From assembly GCF_001639105.2 (NCBI RefSeq), contig NZ_CP015285.1:1852501-1916500 (forward strand): a stretch of 64,000 bases of DNA, read 5' to 3'. Below the pieces are notes generated by a model. The model saw only the letters and a program-made list of their open reading frames with translations. It did not search any database and was not told the DNA's origin. Source of the stretch: Azospirillum humicireducens (GTDB lineage Bacteria; Pseudomonadota; Alphaproteobacteria; Azospirillales; Azospirillaceae). Position 1 is the first letter of the stretch. The number at the start of each line of letters is the position of its first letter. The position numbers and the translations under genes were made by a program. Below are positions 41,159 through 50,878 of the stretch, piece after piece.

Positions 41159-43045
41159 ATGAGTTCGATCGATCGCGACACCGACCGCTCCCGCCTGCTG
41201 GCGCGCCGCGCCCTGGTGCTGGGCGGAATCAAGCTGGCCGGCCTGTCCGCGCTGGTCGGTCGACTCTATTACCTGCAGGTCGTCGAGTCGGCGCGCTACA
41301 CCATGCTGGCGGAAGAGAACCGCATCAGCCTGCGGCTGATCGCCCCGTCGCGCGGCACCATCGTCGACCGCTTCGGCGTGCCGCTGGCGGTGAACCAGCA
41401 GAACTACCGGGTCGTCGTGGTATCGGAGCGCACCCACAACATCCAGGAGACGCTCGACAAAATCTCCCGCATCGTGCCGTTGACCGACGGCGACCGCCGC
41501 CGGGTGCTGCGCGAACTGCACCGCAAGCGCCGCTTCGTGCCGGTCACGGTGCGCGAGAACCTGACCTGGGAGCAGGTGGCGACGCTGGAGACCAACACCC
41601 CCGATCTGCCCGGCGTGTCGATCGAGGTGGGCGAGTTGCGCCATTACCCGCAGGCGGAGGCGACCGCCCATATCCTGGGCTATGTCGGCGCAGTGTCGGA
41701 AGCGGAGCTCAGCGGCAACAGCGATCCGGTGCTGTCCCTTCCCGGCTTCCGCATCGGCAAGGCCGGCATCGAGAGGTATCACGAGAAGGTTCTGCGCGGC
41801 ACTGCCGGCACCAGCCAGTTGGAGGTCAACGCGGTCGGCCGCGTCATCCGCGAACTGTCGCGCGACGAGGGGCAGTCGGGCCGCGAGATCCAGCTGACCA
41901 TCGACATGACGCTGCAACGCTTCGTGCAGGAACGCCTGTCGAAGGAGGTCAGTGCGTCGGCGGTGGTGATGGACGTGCACACCGGCGGCATCTATGCGCT
42001 GAGTTCCCATCCCAGCTACGATCCCAACCAGTTCACCATGGGCATCAGCGCCGAGCTGTGGGAGGAGCTGCTGTCCAACCAGGCGACGCCGCTGAACAAC
42101 AAGGCCGTGGTCGGCCAATATCCGCCGGGCTCCACCTTCAAGATGATGGCCGCTCTGGCGGCTCTGGAGTCGGGGCTCGTCAGCAGCCGGCACACCGTCT
42201 TCTGCCCCGGCCACATGGAGCTGGGCGACCATCGCTTCCATTGCTGGAAGCGCGGCGGCCATGGCACGGTCGATTTCGTCGGCGCACTGCGTCATTCCTG
42301 CGACGTCTTCTTCTACGATGTGTCGCGCCGCATCGGCATCGACCGCATCGCCGAGATGTCCAACCGTTTCGGCCTGGGCGCCCGTACCGGAATCGACCTG
42401 CCGCACGAGCGCGCCGGGCTGATGCCCTCCATCGCCTGGAAGAAGGCGACGCTGGGCAAGGGTTGGGACATGGGCGAGACGCTGGTCGCCTCCATCGGCC
42501 AGGGTTATGTGCTGGCGACACCGCTTCAGCTGGCGGTAATGACCTGTCGGCTTGCCAATGGCGGCTATGCGGTCAAGCCGCACCTGACCAAGCAGATCAA
42601 GACCGTCAGCGGCGAACAGACCGCCTGGCCCAGCATCGGCGTGAAGAAGGAGAATCTCGACATCGTCCTGCGCGGCATGAACGAGGTGACCAACGCGCCC
42701 AACGGCACCGCCTTCAAGTCGCGCATCACCGAGGTCGGCTACGAGATGGCCGGCAAGACCGGCTCCGCCCAGGTCCGCCGCATCACCATGGCGGAGCGCA
42801 CCTCCGGCGTGAAAAAGAACGAGGATCTGCCCTGGCGCGAACGTGACCACGCCCTGTTCGTCGCCTTCGCCCCGGTTCAGGCGCCGCGCTATGCCTGCGC
42901 AGTCTTCGTCGAGCATGGCGGCGGCGGATCCACAGCGGCGGCGCCGATCGCCCGCGACATCCTGCTGGAAACCCAGAAGCGCGACCCTGGCCGCGCCGCC
43001 GTCGCCGAAACCCCGCCGACCAATCTTGGGGAGCCGCGGGGGTAG
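41159..43045 (+). CDS. mrdA: Penicillin-binding protein 2 (elongasome transpeptidase)
   Basis: Cross-links peptidoglycan during elongation. The 628-residue class B PBP has one N-terminal membrane segment, the dimerisation domain (RGTIVDRFGVPLAVN), and the transpeptidase motifs: active-site Ser in PPGSTFKMM, SCD in RHSCDVFF and KTG in AGKTGSAQ. Start ATG at 41159. The rodA gene that commonly follows mrdA is not here; ilvC converges instead. Confidence 0.96.
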   Translation: MSSIDRDTDRSRLLARRALVLGGIKLAGLSALVGRLYYLQVVESARYTMLAEENRISLRLIAPSRGTIVDRFGVPLAVNQQNYRVVVVSERTHNIQETLDKISRIVPLTDGDRRRVLRELHRKRRFVPVTVRENLTWEQVATLETNTPDLPGVSIEVGELRHYPQAEATAHILGYVGAVSEAELSGNSDPVLSLPGFRIGKAGIERYHEKVLRGTAGTSQLEVNAVGRVIRELSRDEGQSGREIQLTIDMTLQRFVQERLSKEVSASAVVMDVHTGGIYALSSHPSYDPNQFTMGISAELWEELLSNQATPLNNKAVVGQYPPGSTFKMMAALAALESGLVSSRHTVFCPGHMELGDHRFHCWKRGGHGTVDFVGALRHSCDVFFYDVSRRIGIDRIAEMSNRFGLGARTGIDLPHERAGLMPSIAWKKATLGKGWDMGETLVASIGQGYVLATPLQLAVMTCRLANGGYAVKPHLTKQIKTVSGEQTAWPSIGVKKENLDIVLRGMNEVTNAPNGTAFKSRITEVGYEMAGKTGSAQVRRITMAERTSGVKKNEDLPWRERDHALFVAFAPVQAPRYACAVFVEHGGGGSTAAAPIARDILLETQKRDPGRAAVAETPPTNLGEPRG

Positions 43046-43097
43046 GCTTCCCCTGTGGTTCCCCCCTTCCCCGTCCCTCCGACCGCTTCCCAAAAGA

Positions 43098-43125
43098 AAA
43101 GCGCGCCCCCGAAGGGACGCGCTTT
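43098..43125. terminator. Hairpin between converging mrdA and ilvC
   Basis: AAAGCGCG and CGCGCTTT (8 bp) enclose a partly paired 12-nt C/G-rich loop. The A/T ends provide T-rich tracts on both strands, so it could terminate both genes. Confidence 0.65.
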
Positions 43126-43153
43126 CCAACAAACCGGCCTGGCTTTCGCCGGA

Positions 43154-44230
<1,077 letters not shown>

Positions 44231-44280
44231 TTACTCCATTGAGCAAAGCCGCCCGTCAAGGGAAACAATCGCTCGATGGA

Positions 44281-44316
44281 GCGGCAAAATGCAAAGCATC
44301 CTTGCGTTTTTGCCGC
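44281..44316 (-). promoter_or_regulatory. Long hairpin between ilvN and ilvC
   Basis: GCGGCAAAATGCAA and TTGCGTTTTTGCCGC pair with one bulge and one mismatch around a 7-nt loop. It lies between the ilvN stop and ilvC start on the same strand; no T-tract follows, so partial attenuation, mRNA processing or stabilisation of ilvBN is as likely as termination. Confidence 0.4.
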
Positions 44317-44357
44317 CCCAATCTTGCTCAGTATGAGTTTCTAAGGGCCTGGCGGCT

Positions 44358-44864
44358 TCAGAACGCCGCCGGCCCCTTCGACATGGCGACGACGCCGGTG
44401 CGGCTGGCTTCCACCAGGCCGAGCTGGGTCATCAAACCAACAAAATCGTCGACCTGTTCGGTGGTCCCGGTCAGCTCGAAAACAAAGCTGGTGAGCGTCG
44501 CGTCCACCACCTTCGCCTTGAAGATGTCGGCGAGGCGCAGCGCCTCGATTCGCTTGTCGCCGGTGCCGGCCACCTTGACCAGAGCCAGTTCGCGCTCCAC
44601 CGACGGACCTTCGTCGGTCAGGTCATGGACCCGGTGGACCGGAACCAGCCGGCCCAGCTGCGCCTTGATCTGCTCGATGATCATCCGGGTGCCGGAGGTG
44701 ACCAGCGTGATGCGCGACAGGTGGTCGGCGTTGTTCACCTCCGCCACCGTCAGGCTTTCGATGTTGTAGCCGCGGCCAGAGAACAATCCGATGACGCGGG
44801 CAAGGACGCCCGGCTCGTTGTCCACCAGCACGGCGATGGTGTGCTTTTCGATCGCGTTTTCCAT
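44358..44864 (-). CDS. ilvN: Acetolactate synthase small (regulatory) subunit
   Basis: Valine-binding regulatory subunit of acetohydroxyacid synthase, 168 residues. An N-terminal ACT domain (HTIAVLVDNEPGVLARVIGLFSGRGYN) is followed by the C-terminal domain ending in VEASRTGVVAMSKG. Start ATG at 44864, 35 bp after ilvB, so the two subunits are co-expressed. Confidence 0.96.
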   Translation of the reverse strand: MENAIEKHTIAVLVDNEPGVLARVIGLFSGRGYNIESLTVAEVNNADHLSRITLVTSGTRMIIEQIKAQLGRLVPVHRVHDLTDEGPSVERELALVKVAGTGDKRIEALRLADIFKAKVVDATLTSFVFELTGTTEQVDDFVGLMTQLGLVEASRTGVVAMSKGPAAF

Positions 44865-44899
44865 GAGACCCGTCTCCCCGTTCGTTCGTCGTCAGCCGA

Positions 44900-46663
44900 T
44901 CAGACCAGCACCATGCCGTCTTCCGGCGTGGCGTCGGACGGGCTGTCGTCCGGACCGAACAGGATCTCGTTGTGGGCCTTGCCGCCCGGAATCATCGGGA
45001 AGCAGTTCTCCTTCGGATCGACGGCGATGTCGATGATGCAGGGACGGTCGGTGACCGTCAGCATCTTCTCGATCACCTGATCGACCTCGGCCACCGTGGT
45101 GGCGCGCAAGCCCACGCAGCCCCAGGATTCCGCCAGCTTCACGAAGTCCGGCAGGGCTTCCGAGTAGCTCTGGGAATAGCGCGAGCCATGCAGCAGTTCC
45201 TGCCACTGGCGCACCATGCCCATATACTGGTTGTTCAGGATGAAGATCTTGACCGGCGCGCGGTACTGCACGGCGGTGCCGATCTCCTGCATGTTCATCA
45301 GGAAGCTGGCCTCGCCCGACACGTCCACCACGATGGCGTCCGGGTGGGCCAGCTGGGCGCCGATGGCGGCCGGCAGGCCGTAGCCCATGGTGCCGAGCCC
45401 GCCCGAGGTCAGCCAGCGGTTCGGCTGGTCGAAGGGCAGGAACTGCGCGGCCCACATCTGGTGCTGGCCGACTTCCGTCGTGATGTAGTGATCCTTGCCG
45501 CGCAGAGCCTCGCGCAGGCGCTCCAGCGCGTACTGCGGCTTGATGACCGATTCGGTGCGGTTGTAGTTCAGGCAGTTGCGGGCGCGCCAGCCGTCGATCC
45601 TGCCCCACCACTCCTTCAGCGCGGCCTTGTCCGGCGACTTGGCGCGCGCCTTCCAGATGCGCAACATGTCTTCCAGCACCGCGCCGCAGTCGCCGACGAT
45701 GGGGATGTCGACCGCAACGTTTTTGTTGATCGAGCTCGGGTCGATGTCGACATGGATCTTCTTGGATCCCGGCGAGAAGGCCGACAGCTTGCCGGTGACG
45801 CGGTCGTCGAAGCGGGCGCCGATGTTGATCATGACGTCGCATTCGTACATGGCGAGGTTCGCCTCGTACGTGCCGTGCATGCCGAGCATGCCGAGCCACT
45901 GGCTTTCGGACGCGGGGAAGGCGCCAAGCCCCATCAGGGTGGAGGTGATCGGAAATCCGGTGGCCTTGACGAACTGGGTCAGCAGCTTCGCCGCAAAGGG
46001 GCCGGCGTTGATGACACCGCCGCCGGTGTAGAAGACAGGCCGCTTGGCGTTGGCGATCAGCTCCACCGCCTCTTCGATGCGGGCCATCTCCGGCTTCACC
46101 TGCGGACGGTAGGTCTTGTGCTTGACCTCCGCCGGCGGGACATAGGTGCCGTCGGCGAACTGCACATCCTTCGGGATGTCGACCAGCACCGGGCCGGGAC
46201 GGCCGCTGCGCGCGACATAGAAGGCCTCGTGCAGGGTGCGGGCCAGATTGTCGACGTCCTTCACCAGATAATTGTGCTTGGTGCAGGGACGGGTGATGCC
46301 AGTGGTGTCGGCTTCCTGGAAGGCGTCGTTGCCGATCAGGTGGGTCGGCACCTGCCCCGACAGGCAGACGAGCGGAATGCTGTCGCACAGCGCATCCAGC
46401 AGGCCGGTCACCGCGTTGGTGGCGCCGGGGCCGGAGGTCACCAGCACGCAGCCGACCTTGCCGGTCGAGCGCGCATAGCCCTCGGCCGCGTGAACCGCGG
46501 CCTGCTCGTGGCGTACAAGGACATGCTTCAGGTCGTTCTGCTGGAACAGCGCGTCGTAGATGGGAAGTACGGCGCCGCCGGGATAGCCGAAGATGATGTC
46601 AACGCCCTGATCCTTCAGGGCCTTGATGACGATCTGGGCGCCGGTCAGCTTCTGTTCGGACAT
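44900..46663 (-). CDS. ilvB: Acetolactate synthase large (catalytic) subunit
   Basis: ThDP enzyme making acetolactate or acetohydroxybutyrate, 587 residues. YPGGAVLPIYDAL, the ThDP-activating Glu in RHEQAAVHAAEGYAR, and LNNQYMGMVRQWQ are present. The ThDP/Mg motif usually read as GDG is SGEASFLMN here, with Glu at residue 451 in place of the metal-binding Asp. Start ATG at 46663 behind AGAAGG. Downstream of a PLP aminotransferase gene. Confidence 0.96.
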   Translation of the reverse strand: MSEQKLTGAQIVIKALKDQGVDIIFGYPGGAVLPIYDALFQQNDLKHVLVRHEQAAVHAAEGYARSTGKVGCVLVTSGPGATNAVTGLLDALCDSIPLVCLSGQVPTHLIGNDAFQEADTTGITRPCTKHNYLVKDVDNLARTLHEAFYVARSGRPGPVLVDIPKDVQFADGTYVPPAEVKHKTYRPQVKPEMARIEEAVELIANAKRPVFYTGGGVINAGPFAAKLLTQFVKATGFPITSTLMGLGAFPASESQWLGMLGMHGTYEANLAMYECDVMINIGARFDDRVTGKLSAFSPGSKKIHVDIDPSSINKNVAVDIPIVGDCGAVLEDMLRIWKARAKSPDKAALKEWWGRIDGWRARNCLNYNRTESVIKPQYALERLREALRGKDHYITTEVGQHQMWAAQFLPFDQPNRWLTSGGLGTMGYGLPAAIGAQLAHPDAIVVDVSGEASFLMNMQEIGTAVQYRAPVKIFILNNQYMGMVRQWQELLHGSRYSQSYSEALPDFVKLAESWGCVGLRATTVAEVDQVIEKMLTVTDRPCIIDIAVDPKENCFPMIPGGKAHNEILFGPDDSPSDATPEDGMVLV

Positions 46664-46988
46664 CGCTCACGACCTTCTCATGTGGGCGCCTCCTCTAGGG
46701 CACCCGGTTCCTTGGGAACACCAACCTTGCCGGGTGGGGATGCCGTTCAGAACAACGGCTTAGCCCCGATGGCGTGTGCTGGGAGCGGCAAATTAGTCAA
46801 TTCATCCGTCATAGGTCAACCCAATTCGCGAATGTTCGCAAAGTTTTTTTGCCGCAGTTTTTCCAATTGTTGCGCGCCCGTTGGAGGTGGCGATCCTGTC
46901 CGGTTTCAGCCTGCCGCAAACGTGAACGGCGGCCGCACCGAAGCGCGGCCGCCGTTCGGAAGAAACGACGACTGGGAAGGACGAACCG
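46664..46988 (-). other. Structured leader region upstream of ilvB
   Basis: 325 bp without a gene. On the minus strand it contains small hairpins GCCGTT/AACGGC (46743-46760) and CACCCGG/CCGGGTG (46701-46735 region) and a four-codon frame MRRS preceded by GAGGAGG just before ilvB. A 21-codon frame (46747-46812) has four Leu and one Ile but begins at or upstream of the likely transcription start. Attenuation is possible but not shown. Confidence 0.35.
46792..46819 (-). promoter_or_regulatory. Candidate ilvB promoter
   Basis: On the minus strand TTGACC (46814-46819), a 16-bp spacer and ACTAAT (46792-46797). A start near 46785 would leave about 120 nt of leader. Confidence 0.35.
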
Positions 46989-48200
46989 TCAGGCAGCGGT
47001 CTTCAACAGGCCGCACAGCCGGCGGATGCCCTCGCGGATCTGGGCCGGCTTGGTGACGGAGAAAGCGAGGCGCAGCGTGTTCTTGCCCGACCGGTCGGCA
47101 TGGAAGGCCGAGCCGGGGACAAAGGCGACATTGGCCTCCTTGATGGCGCGGGCCAGCAGTTCGGTGCCGTCGACGCCCTCCGGCGCCTCGATCCAGACGA
47201 ACAGTCCGCCTTCCGGCTTGGTCCAGGTGACGCCCGGCGGGGCGAACTCATCCAGTGCCGCCAGCATGGCGTCGCGGCGCTCCTTGTACTGGGTGCGCAG
47301 CAGCTTGATGTGGCTGTCGAAGATCTGCGAAACGACGTCGTGCATGACGATCTGGTTGATCGTGCTGGCATGCAGGTCGGCGGCCTGCTTCATCAGCACC
47401 AGCCGGTTCACCACCTCGGGCGCGGCATTGACCCAGCCGACGCGCATCGCCGGCACCATCGTCTTGGAGAAGGTGCCGCCGAAGATGACGTTGGTCAGCT
47501 TGCCGCCGTTGCGCTCGCAATCCAGCGCCGCCAGCAGCGGCAGTTGTTCGCCGTCATAGCGCAGCTCGCAATAGGCGGTGTCCTCGATCACCGGCACGCC
47601 GGCCGCCTCGCAGGCGTCCAGGATGGCGTGACGGCGGGCCAGCGTCACCGTGGTGCCGTTCGGGTTCTGGAAGTCGGGAACGAGATAGAAGAACTTCGGC
47701 TTCTGCGCCAGCGCCTCGGTCAGCGCCGTCATCTCCGGCCCTTCCTCGTCCATCGGGATCGAGAGATAGGTCGGCTCATAGGGCGAGAAGGCCTGGAGCG
47801 CGCCGAGATAGGTCGGACGGGTCACGACGATCTTGTCGCCGGGGCCGATCAGCAACTTGCCGACGAACTCCAGCACCTGCTGCGAACCATTGGTGATGAG
47901 AACGCCGTCCAGCCCGATGTTGACGCCCTTGCCGCCCATATAGTCGCAGATCCATTCCCGCAGCGGCGTGTAGCCTTCGGTGATGGAATATTGCAGGGCG
48001 GCGCCGGCACCGGAATTGGACTGGAAGATCTTCTCATAGGCCCGCGCGATGGCCGCATTCGGGAACAGATCCGGGTCGGGAATACCACCGGCGAAGGAGA
48101 TGATCTCCGGACGGTCGATCAGCTTCAGCAGTTCCCGGATTTCGGACGCCGTCATGCCGCCCACGCGGCCCGCGAACACATGACCCCAATCAACCGACAC
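46989..48200 (-). CDS. PLP-dependent aminotransferase (class I/II, 2-aminoadipate type)
   Basis: A 403-residue fold-type I aminotransferase: FAGGIPDPDLFP at the N-terminus, PDFQNPNGTTV, EDTAYCELRY, and the PLP Lys in GTFSKTMVPAMRVGW. It resembles the LysN/2-aminoadipate transaminase group, which often accepts branched-chain or aromatic 2-oxo acids. Start is a GTG at 48200 with AAGGAG 7 bp upstream, giving MSVDWGHVF. It sits between miaA and ilvB, so a role in branched-chain amino acid transamination is plausible but inferred. Confidence 0.9.
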   Translation of the reverse strand: MSVDWGHVFAGRVGGMTASEIRELLKLIDRPEIISFAGGIPDPDLFPNAAIARAYEKIFQSNSGAGAALQYSITEGYTPLREWICDYMGGKGVNIGLDGVLITNGSQQVLEFVGKLLIGPGDKIVVTRPTYLGALQAFSPYEPTYLSIPMDEEGPEMTALTEALAQKPKFFYLVPDFQNPNGTTVTLARRHAILDACEAAGVPVIEDTAYCELRYDGEQLPLLAALDCERNGGKLTNVIFGGTFSKTMVPAMRVGWVNAAPEVVNRLVLMKQAADLHASTINQIVMHDVVSQIFDSHIKLLRTQYKERRDAMLAALDEFAPPGVTWTKPEGGLFVWIEAPEGVDGTELLARAIKEANVAFVPGSAFHADRSGKNTLRLAFSVTKPAQIREGIRRLCGLLKTAA

Positions 48201-48217
48201 GGTGCTTCTCCTTCGGA

Positions 48218-49216
48218 TCAGTAATTTAGTATCGTTCTCAGGCGGTCGAGCATTGCATTTCGTACCGCAAGCGAACAAGGCAGATCGATGGTATGGCAGC
48301 TATGCTGTCCTGTATGACTTACCAGCATATCGGGTGTTTTGCCAACAATCTGATGACGGAACCACGTAACCTGCCGTTTGGCATAGCGGCGGGTCGATTG
48401 CTGGGCCAGCGCGACGGCCTCGTCCAGCGGGATTTCGCCGTGCAGGACACGGCGCAGTTCGGGCACTCCCAAGGCCTTCAGCACCGGCAGGTCGGCGGCG
48501 AGCCCCTGCTCTCGGGCGAGGGCGTCCAATCGCCGCACCTCCTCCAACGCACCCTGCTCCATCATCCGATCGAAACGCCTGTCGCACTGGGCATAGAGGT
48601 CTGCCCGCGGCGGGTCGAGAACGATGACGGTGAAGCGCAGTTCCTCCGGCGCCCCCTGGGCGGTCTGGCTCTGCCAGTGGGACAGCGGATGGCCGGTGGC
48701 CTCCAGCACCTCCCAGGCGCGGGTCAGTCGGGTGGTGTCGCCGGGGCTCAGCTTGGCCGATGCCGGGTCGCGGGCGACCAGCTCGGCACGGAATGCGTCG
48801 CCGCCGATCGAGGCCAGCCGGGCATGGGCGGCGGCGCGAACCTCGTCCGCGATCGGCGGCACCTCGCTCAAGCCCTGCATCAGCGCGCGCAGATAGAGAC
48901 CGGTTCCGCCGACCACCACGGGCAGCCGCCCCTCTGCCTTGGCCGCATCGATCTCCGCCAGCGCCAGGTCGCGCCAGCGCGCCGCCGACCCGCGCTCCGC
49001 CGCCGGCAGCACGCCATAGAGACGGTGCGGCGCCCGCGCCAGATCCTCGGCCGGCGGGCGGGCGGTCAGCACGTCCAGATCGGCGTAGAGCTGCATGCTG
49101 TCGGCGTTGATGACGGTGCCGTCGAACGCCTCGGCGACGGCGAGCGCCAGTCCCGACTTGCCCGACGCAGTCGGGCCGCCGATGACGATGACGTCGGTGA
49201 TGGAAGTTGGCGCCAT
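48218..49216 (-). CDS. miaA: tRNA dimethylallyltransferase
   Basis: Adds the isopentenyl group to A37 of tRNAs reading UNN codons. The 332-residue protein has the P-loop GGPTASGKSGLA, NADSMQLYADLDVLTARP, VVGGTGLYLRAL and the tRNA-contacting RRYAKRQVTWFRHQ. Start ATG at 49216. Divergent from serB with 156 bp between, a conserved alphaproteobacterial pair. Confidence 0.95.
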   Translation of the reverse strand: MAPTSITDVIVIGGPTASGKSGLALAVAEAFDGTVINADSMQLYADLDVLTARPPAEDLARAPHRLYGVLPAAERGSAARWRDLALAEIDAAKAEGRLPVVVGGTGLYLRALMQGLSEVPPIADEVRAAAHARLASIGGDAFRAELVARDPASAKLSPGDTTRLTRAWEVLEATGHPLSHWQSQTAQGAPEELRFTVIVLDPPRADLYAQCDRRFDRMMEQGALEEVRRLDALAREQGLAADLPVLKALGVPELRRVLHGEIPLDEAVALAQQSTRRYAKRQVTWFRHQIVGKTPDMLVSHTGQHSCHTIDLPCSLAVRNAMLDRLRTILNY

Positions 49217-49372
49217 GCTGATCGTTTCCCTGCGCATTGCCCCCTTGCATGGCGTCCCGGCGTCCACATTGCAACACCCAAGCGCGCGCCTGCGCCGAAG
49301 CTTCGTTGGACCCGGCTCCCCGCCTGTGGTAGGCAGCGCGCAAAGGCCCTCTTCTCCTCGGGATGCCCGCCG

Positions 49373-50266
49373 ATGAACGCCGTCGCCACGCTGATCGCCC
49401 CCCGCACCGCCACGCTCGACGAGTCCGCCGTCCAGACCGCCAAGGCGGCGCTTGTCGGGCTGGGCGCCGATGCGGGGGCGCCGGATTGGCTGGCCCCCGG
49501 CACCGCCTGCGACCTGCCCTTCGGCAACCTCGCTCCGGAACAGGCGGAAGCGGCGATCCGCCATGCGCTGACAGGCGTAACGCTGGACATCGTCGCCCAA
49601 CCGGCGGTGACCCGGCGCAAGCGGCTGCTGGTCGCCGACATGGAATCGACGATCATCGAGCAGGAGATGCTGGATGAACTCGGCGACTATGTCGGGCTGA
49701 AGGACCACATCGCCGCCATCACCGCCCGCGCCATGAATGGCGAGATCGACTTCAAGGACGCGGTGCGCGAGCGCGTCGCCCTGCTGAAGGGTCTCAAGGA
49801 AACGGTGATCGACGAGGTGTGGCAACGCGCCACCCTGATGCCGGGGGCGGCCCAGCTGGTCGGCACCATGCGGGCCAACGGCGCCGTCTGCGTCCTGGTG
49901 TCTGGCGGCTTCCGCTGCTTCACCGGCCGGGTGCGCAGCTGGATCGGCTTCGACGACGACCGCGGCAACGATCTGGAGGTGGTCGACGGCGTGATGACCG
50001 GCGCTGTGATCGAGCCGATCCTGGACAAGGACAGCAAGCTGCAGGCGCTGATGGCCTATGCCGGCGAACACCGCGTGCCGATGGCGGAGACCATGGCCGT
50101 CGGCGACGGTGCCAACGACCTGCCGATGCTGCTGTCCGCCGGGCTCGGCGTCGCCTTCCATGCCAAGGCGGTCGTCGCCGCCGAAGCCCGCGCCCGCGTC
50201 GACCACGGCGACCTGACCGCCCTGCTCTACGCCCAGGGCTATCGGGCGACGGAGTTCGTTGGATAA
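49373..50266 (+). CDS. serB: Phosphoserine phosphatase
   Basis: Last step of serine synthesis. The 297-residue HAD enzyme has motif I DMESTIIEQEMLDEL, motif II VLVSGGFRCFTGRV and motif III AVGDGANDLPML. An N-terminal 85-residue extension precedes the catalytic core, as in many SerB. Start ATG at 49373. Converges with the bacteriohemerythrin gene, 18 bp apart. Confidence 0.95.
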   Translation: MNAVATLIAPRTATLDESAVQTAKAALVGLGADAGAPDWLAPGTACDLPFGNLAPEQAEAAIRHALTGVTLDIVAQPAVTRRKRLLVADMESTIIEQEMLDELGDYVGLKDHIAAITARAMNGEIDFKDAVRERVALLKGLKETVIDEVWQRATLMPGAAQLVGTMRANGAVCVLVSGGFRCFTGRVRSWIGFDDDRGNDLEVVDGVMTGAVIEPILDKDSKLQALMAYAGEHRVPMAETMAVGDGANDLPMLLSAGLGVAFHAKAVVAAEARARVDHGDLTALLYAQGYRATEFVG

Positions 50267-50284
50267 GCGCCCGCCCCTATCCGC

Positions 50285-50695
50285 TCACGCCCAGACTCCG
50301 CGCACATAAGGCGTGAGCTGCGTGTCCATCAGGATGATGTGGCGGACCAGCCAGTCGGCGGTGAATTTGTACAGCTTCTCTGCGTTCTCGTGGGTGGGTT
50401 CGATGGAGAAACGGTTGGACAATTCGCTGACCATCTTGACCGCCGCGCGGTGCATGGCGACGTGCTCCTCGAATTTCGGGTAATGCACGATCTGCATGAT
50501 CCGCTCCTCTCGGGCGAAATGCTCCTTGGTGTATTCCAGCAGCTTGACCAGAATCTTCGCAACGCGAACCGGCTGGAACCGCGGGGCGGCCAGCGCTGCG
50601 TCGAGTTCATTCAGATACTCGATCAGATGCTTGTGATCGTCGTCGATGGCCGGCTGGCCGACGCTCAACTGCCGTCGCCATGTGATGGCGCCCAT
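50285..50695 (-). CDS. Bacteriohemerythrin
   Basis: A 136-residue O2-binding or sensing four-helix protein. Ligands follow the standard order: His in DDDHKHLIEYLNEL, HFAREERIM, EEHVAMHRAAV and WLVRHIILMD. Start ATG at 50695 (MGAITWRRQLSVG). It is the second hemerythrin-type gene in the window and closer to the canonical form than that at 33757. Confidence 0.92.
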   Translation of the reverse strand: MGAITWRRQLSVGQPAIDDDHKHLIEYLNELDAALAAPRFQPVRVAKILVKLLEYTKEHFAREERIMQIVHYPKFEEHVAMHRAAVKMVSELSNRFSIEPTHENAEKLYKFTADWLVRHIILMDTQLTPYVRGVWA

Positions 50696-50878
50696 GACCT
50701 TGCCGCCTCCCCCAGTACCGGCACCCCGTTTCGGCGGATTATGGCTGGTGCTACCACCGCACCCAAACAGTCGGGACGTCACACGGCAATTTGACGCACC
50801 TTGGAGAGGCGTTCCAAACGGATCGGGGCGGATGCGTCGCCGCACCCGCCCCGTTCTTCAACCGTAAATCCGCCGGCC

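Noticed and set aside
46747..46812. A 21-codon leader peptide frame with several Leu residues before ilvB
   Set aside because: No Shine-Dalgarno, and the predicted promoter -10 lies within or after it; the Leu content is not exceptional.
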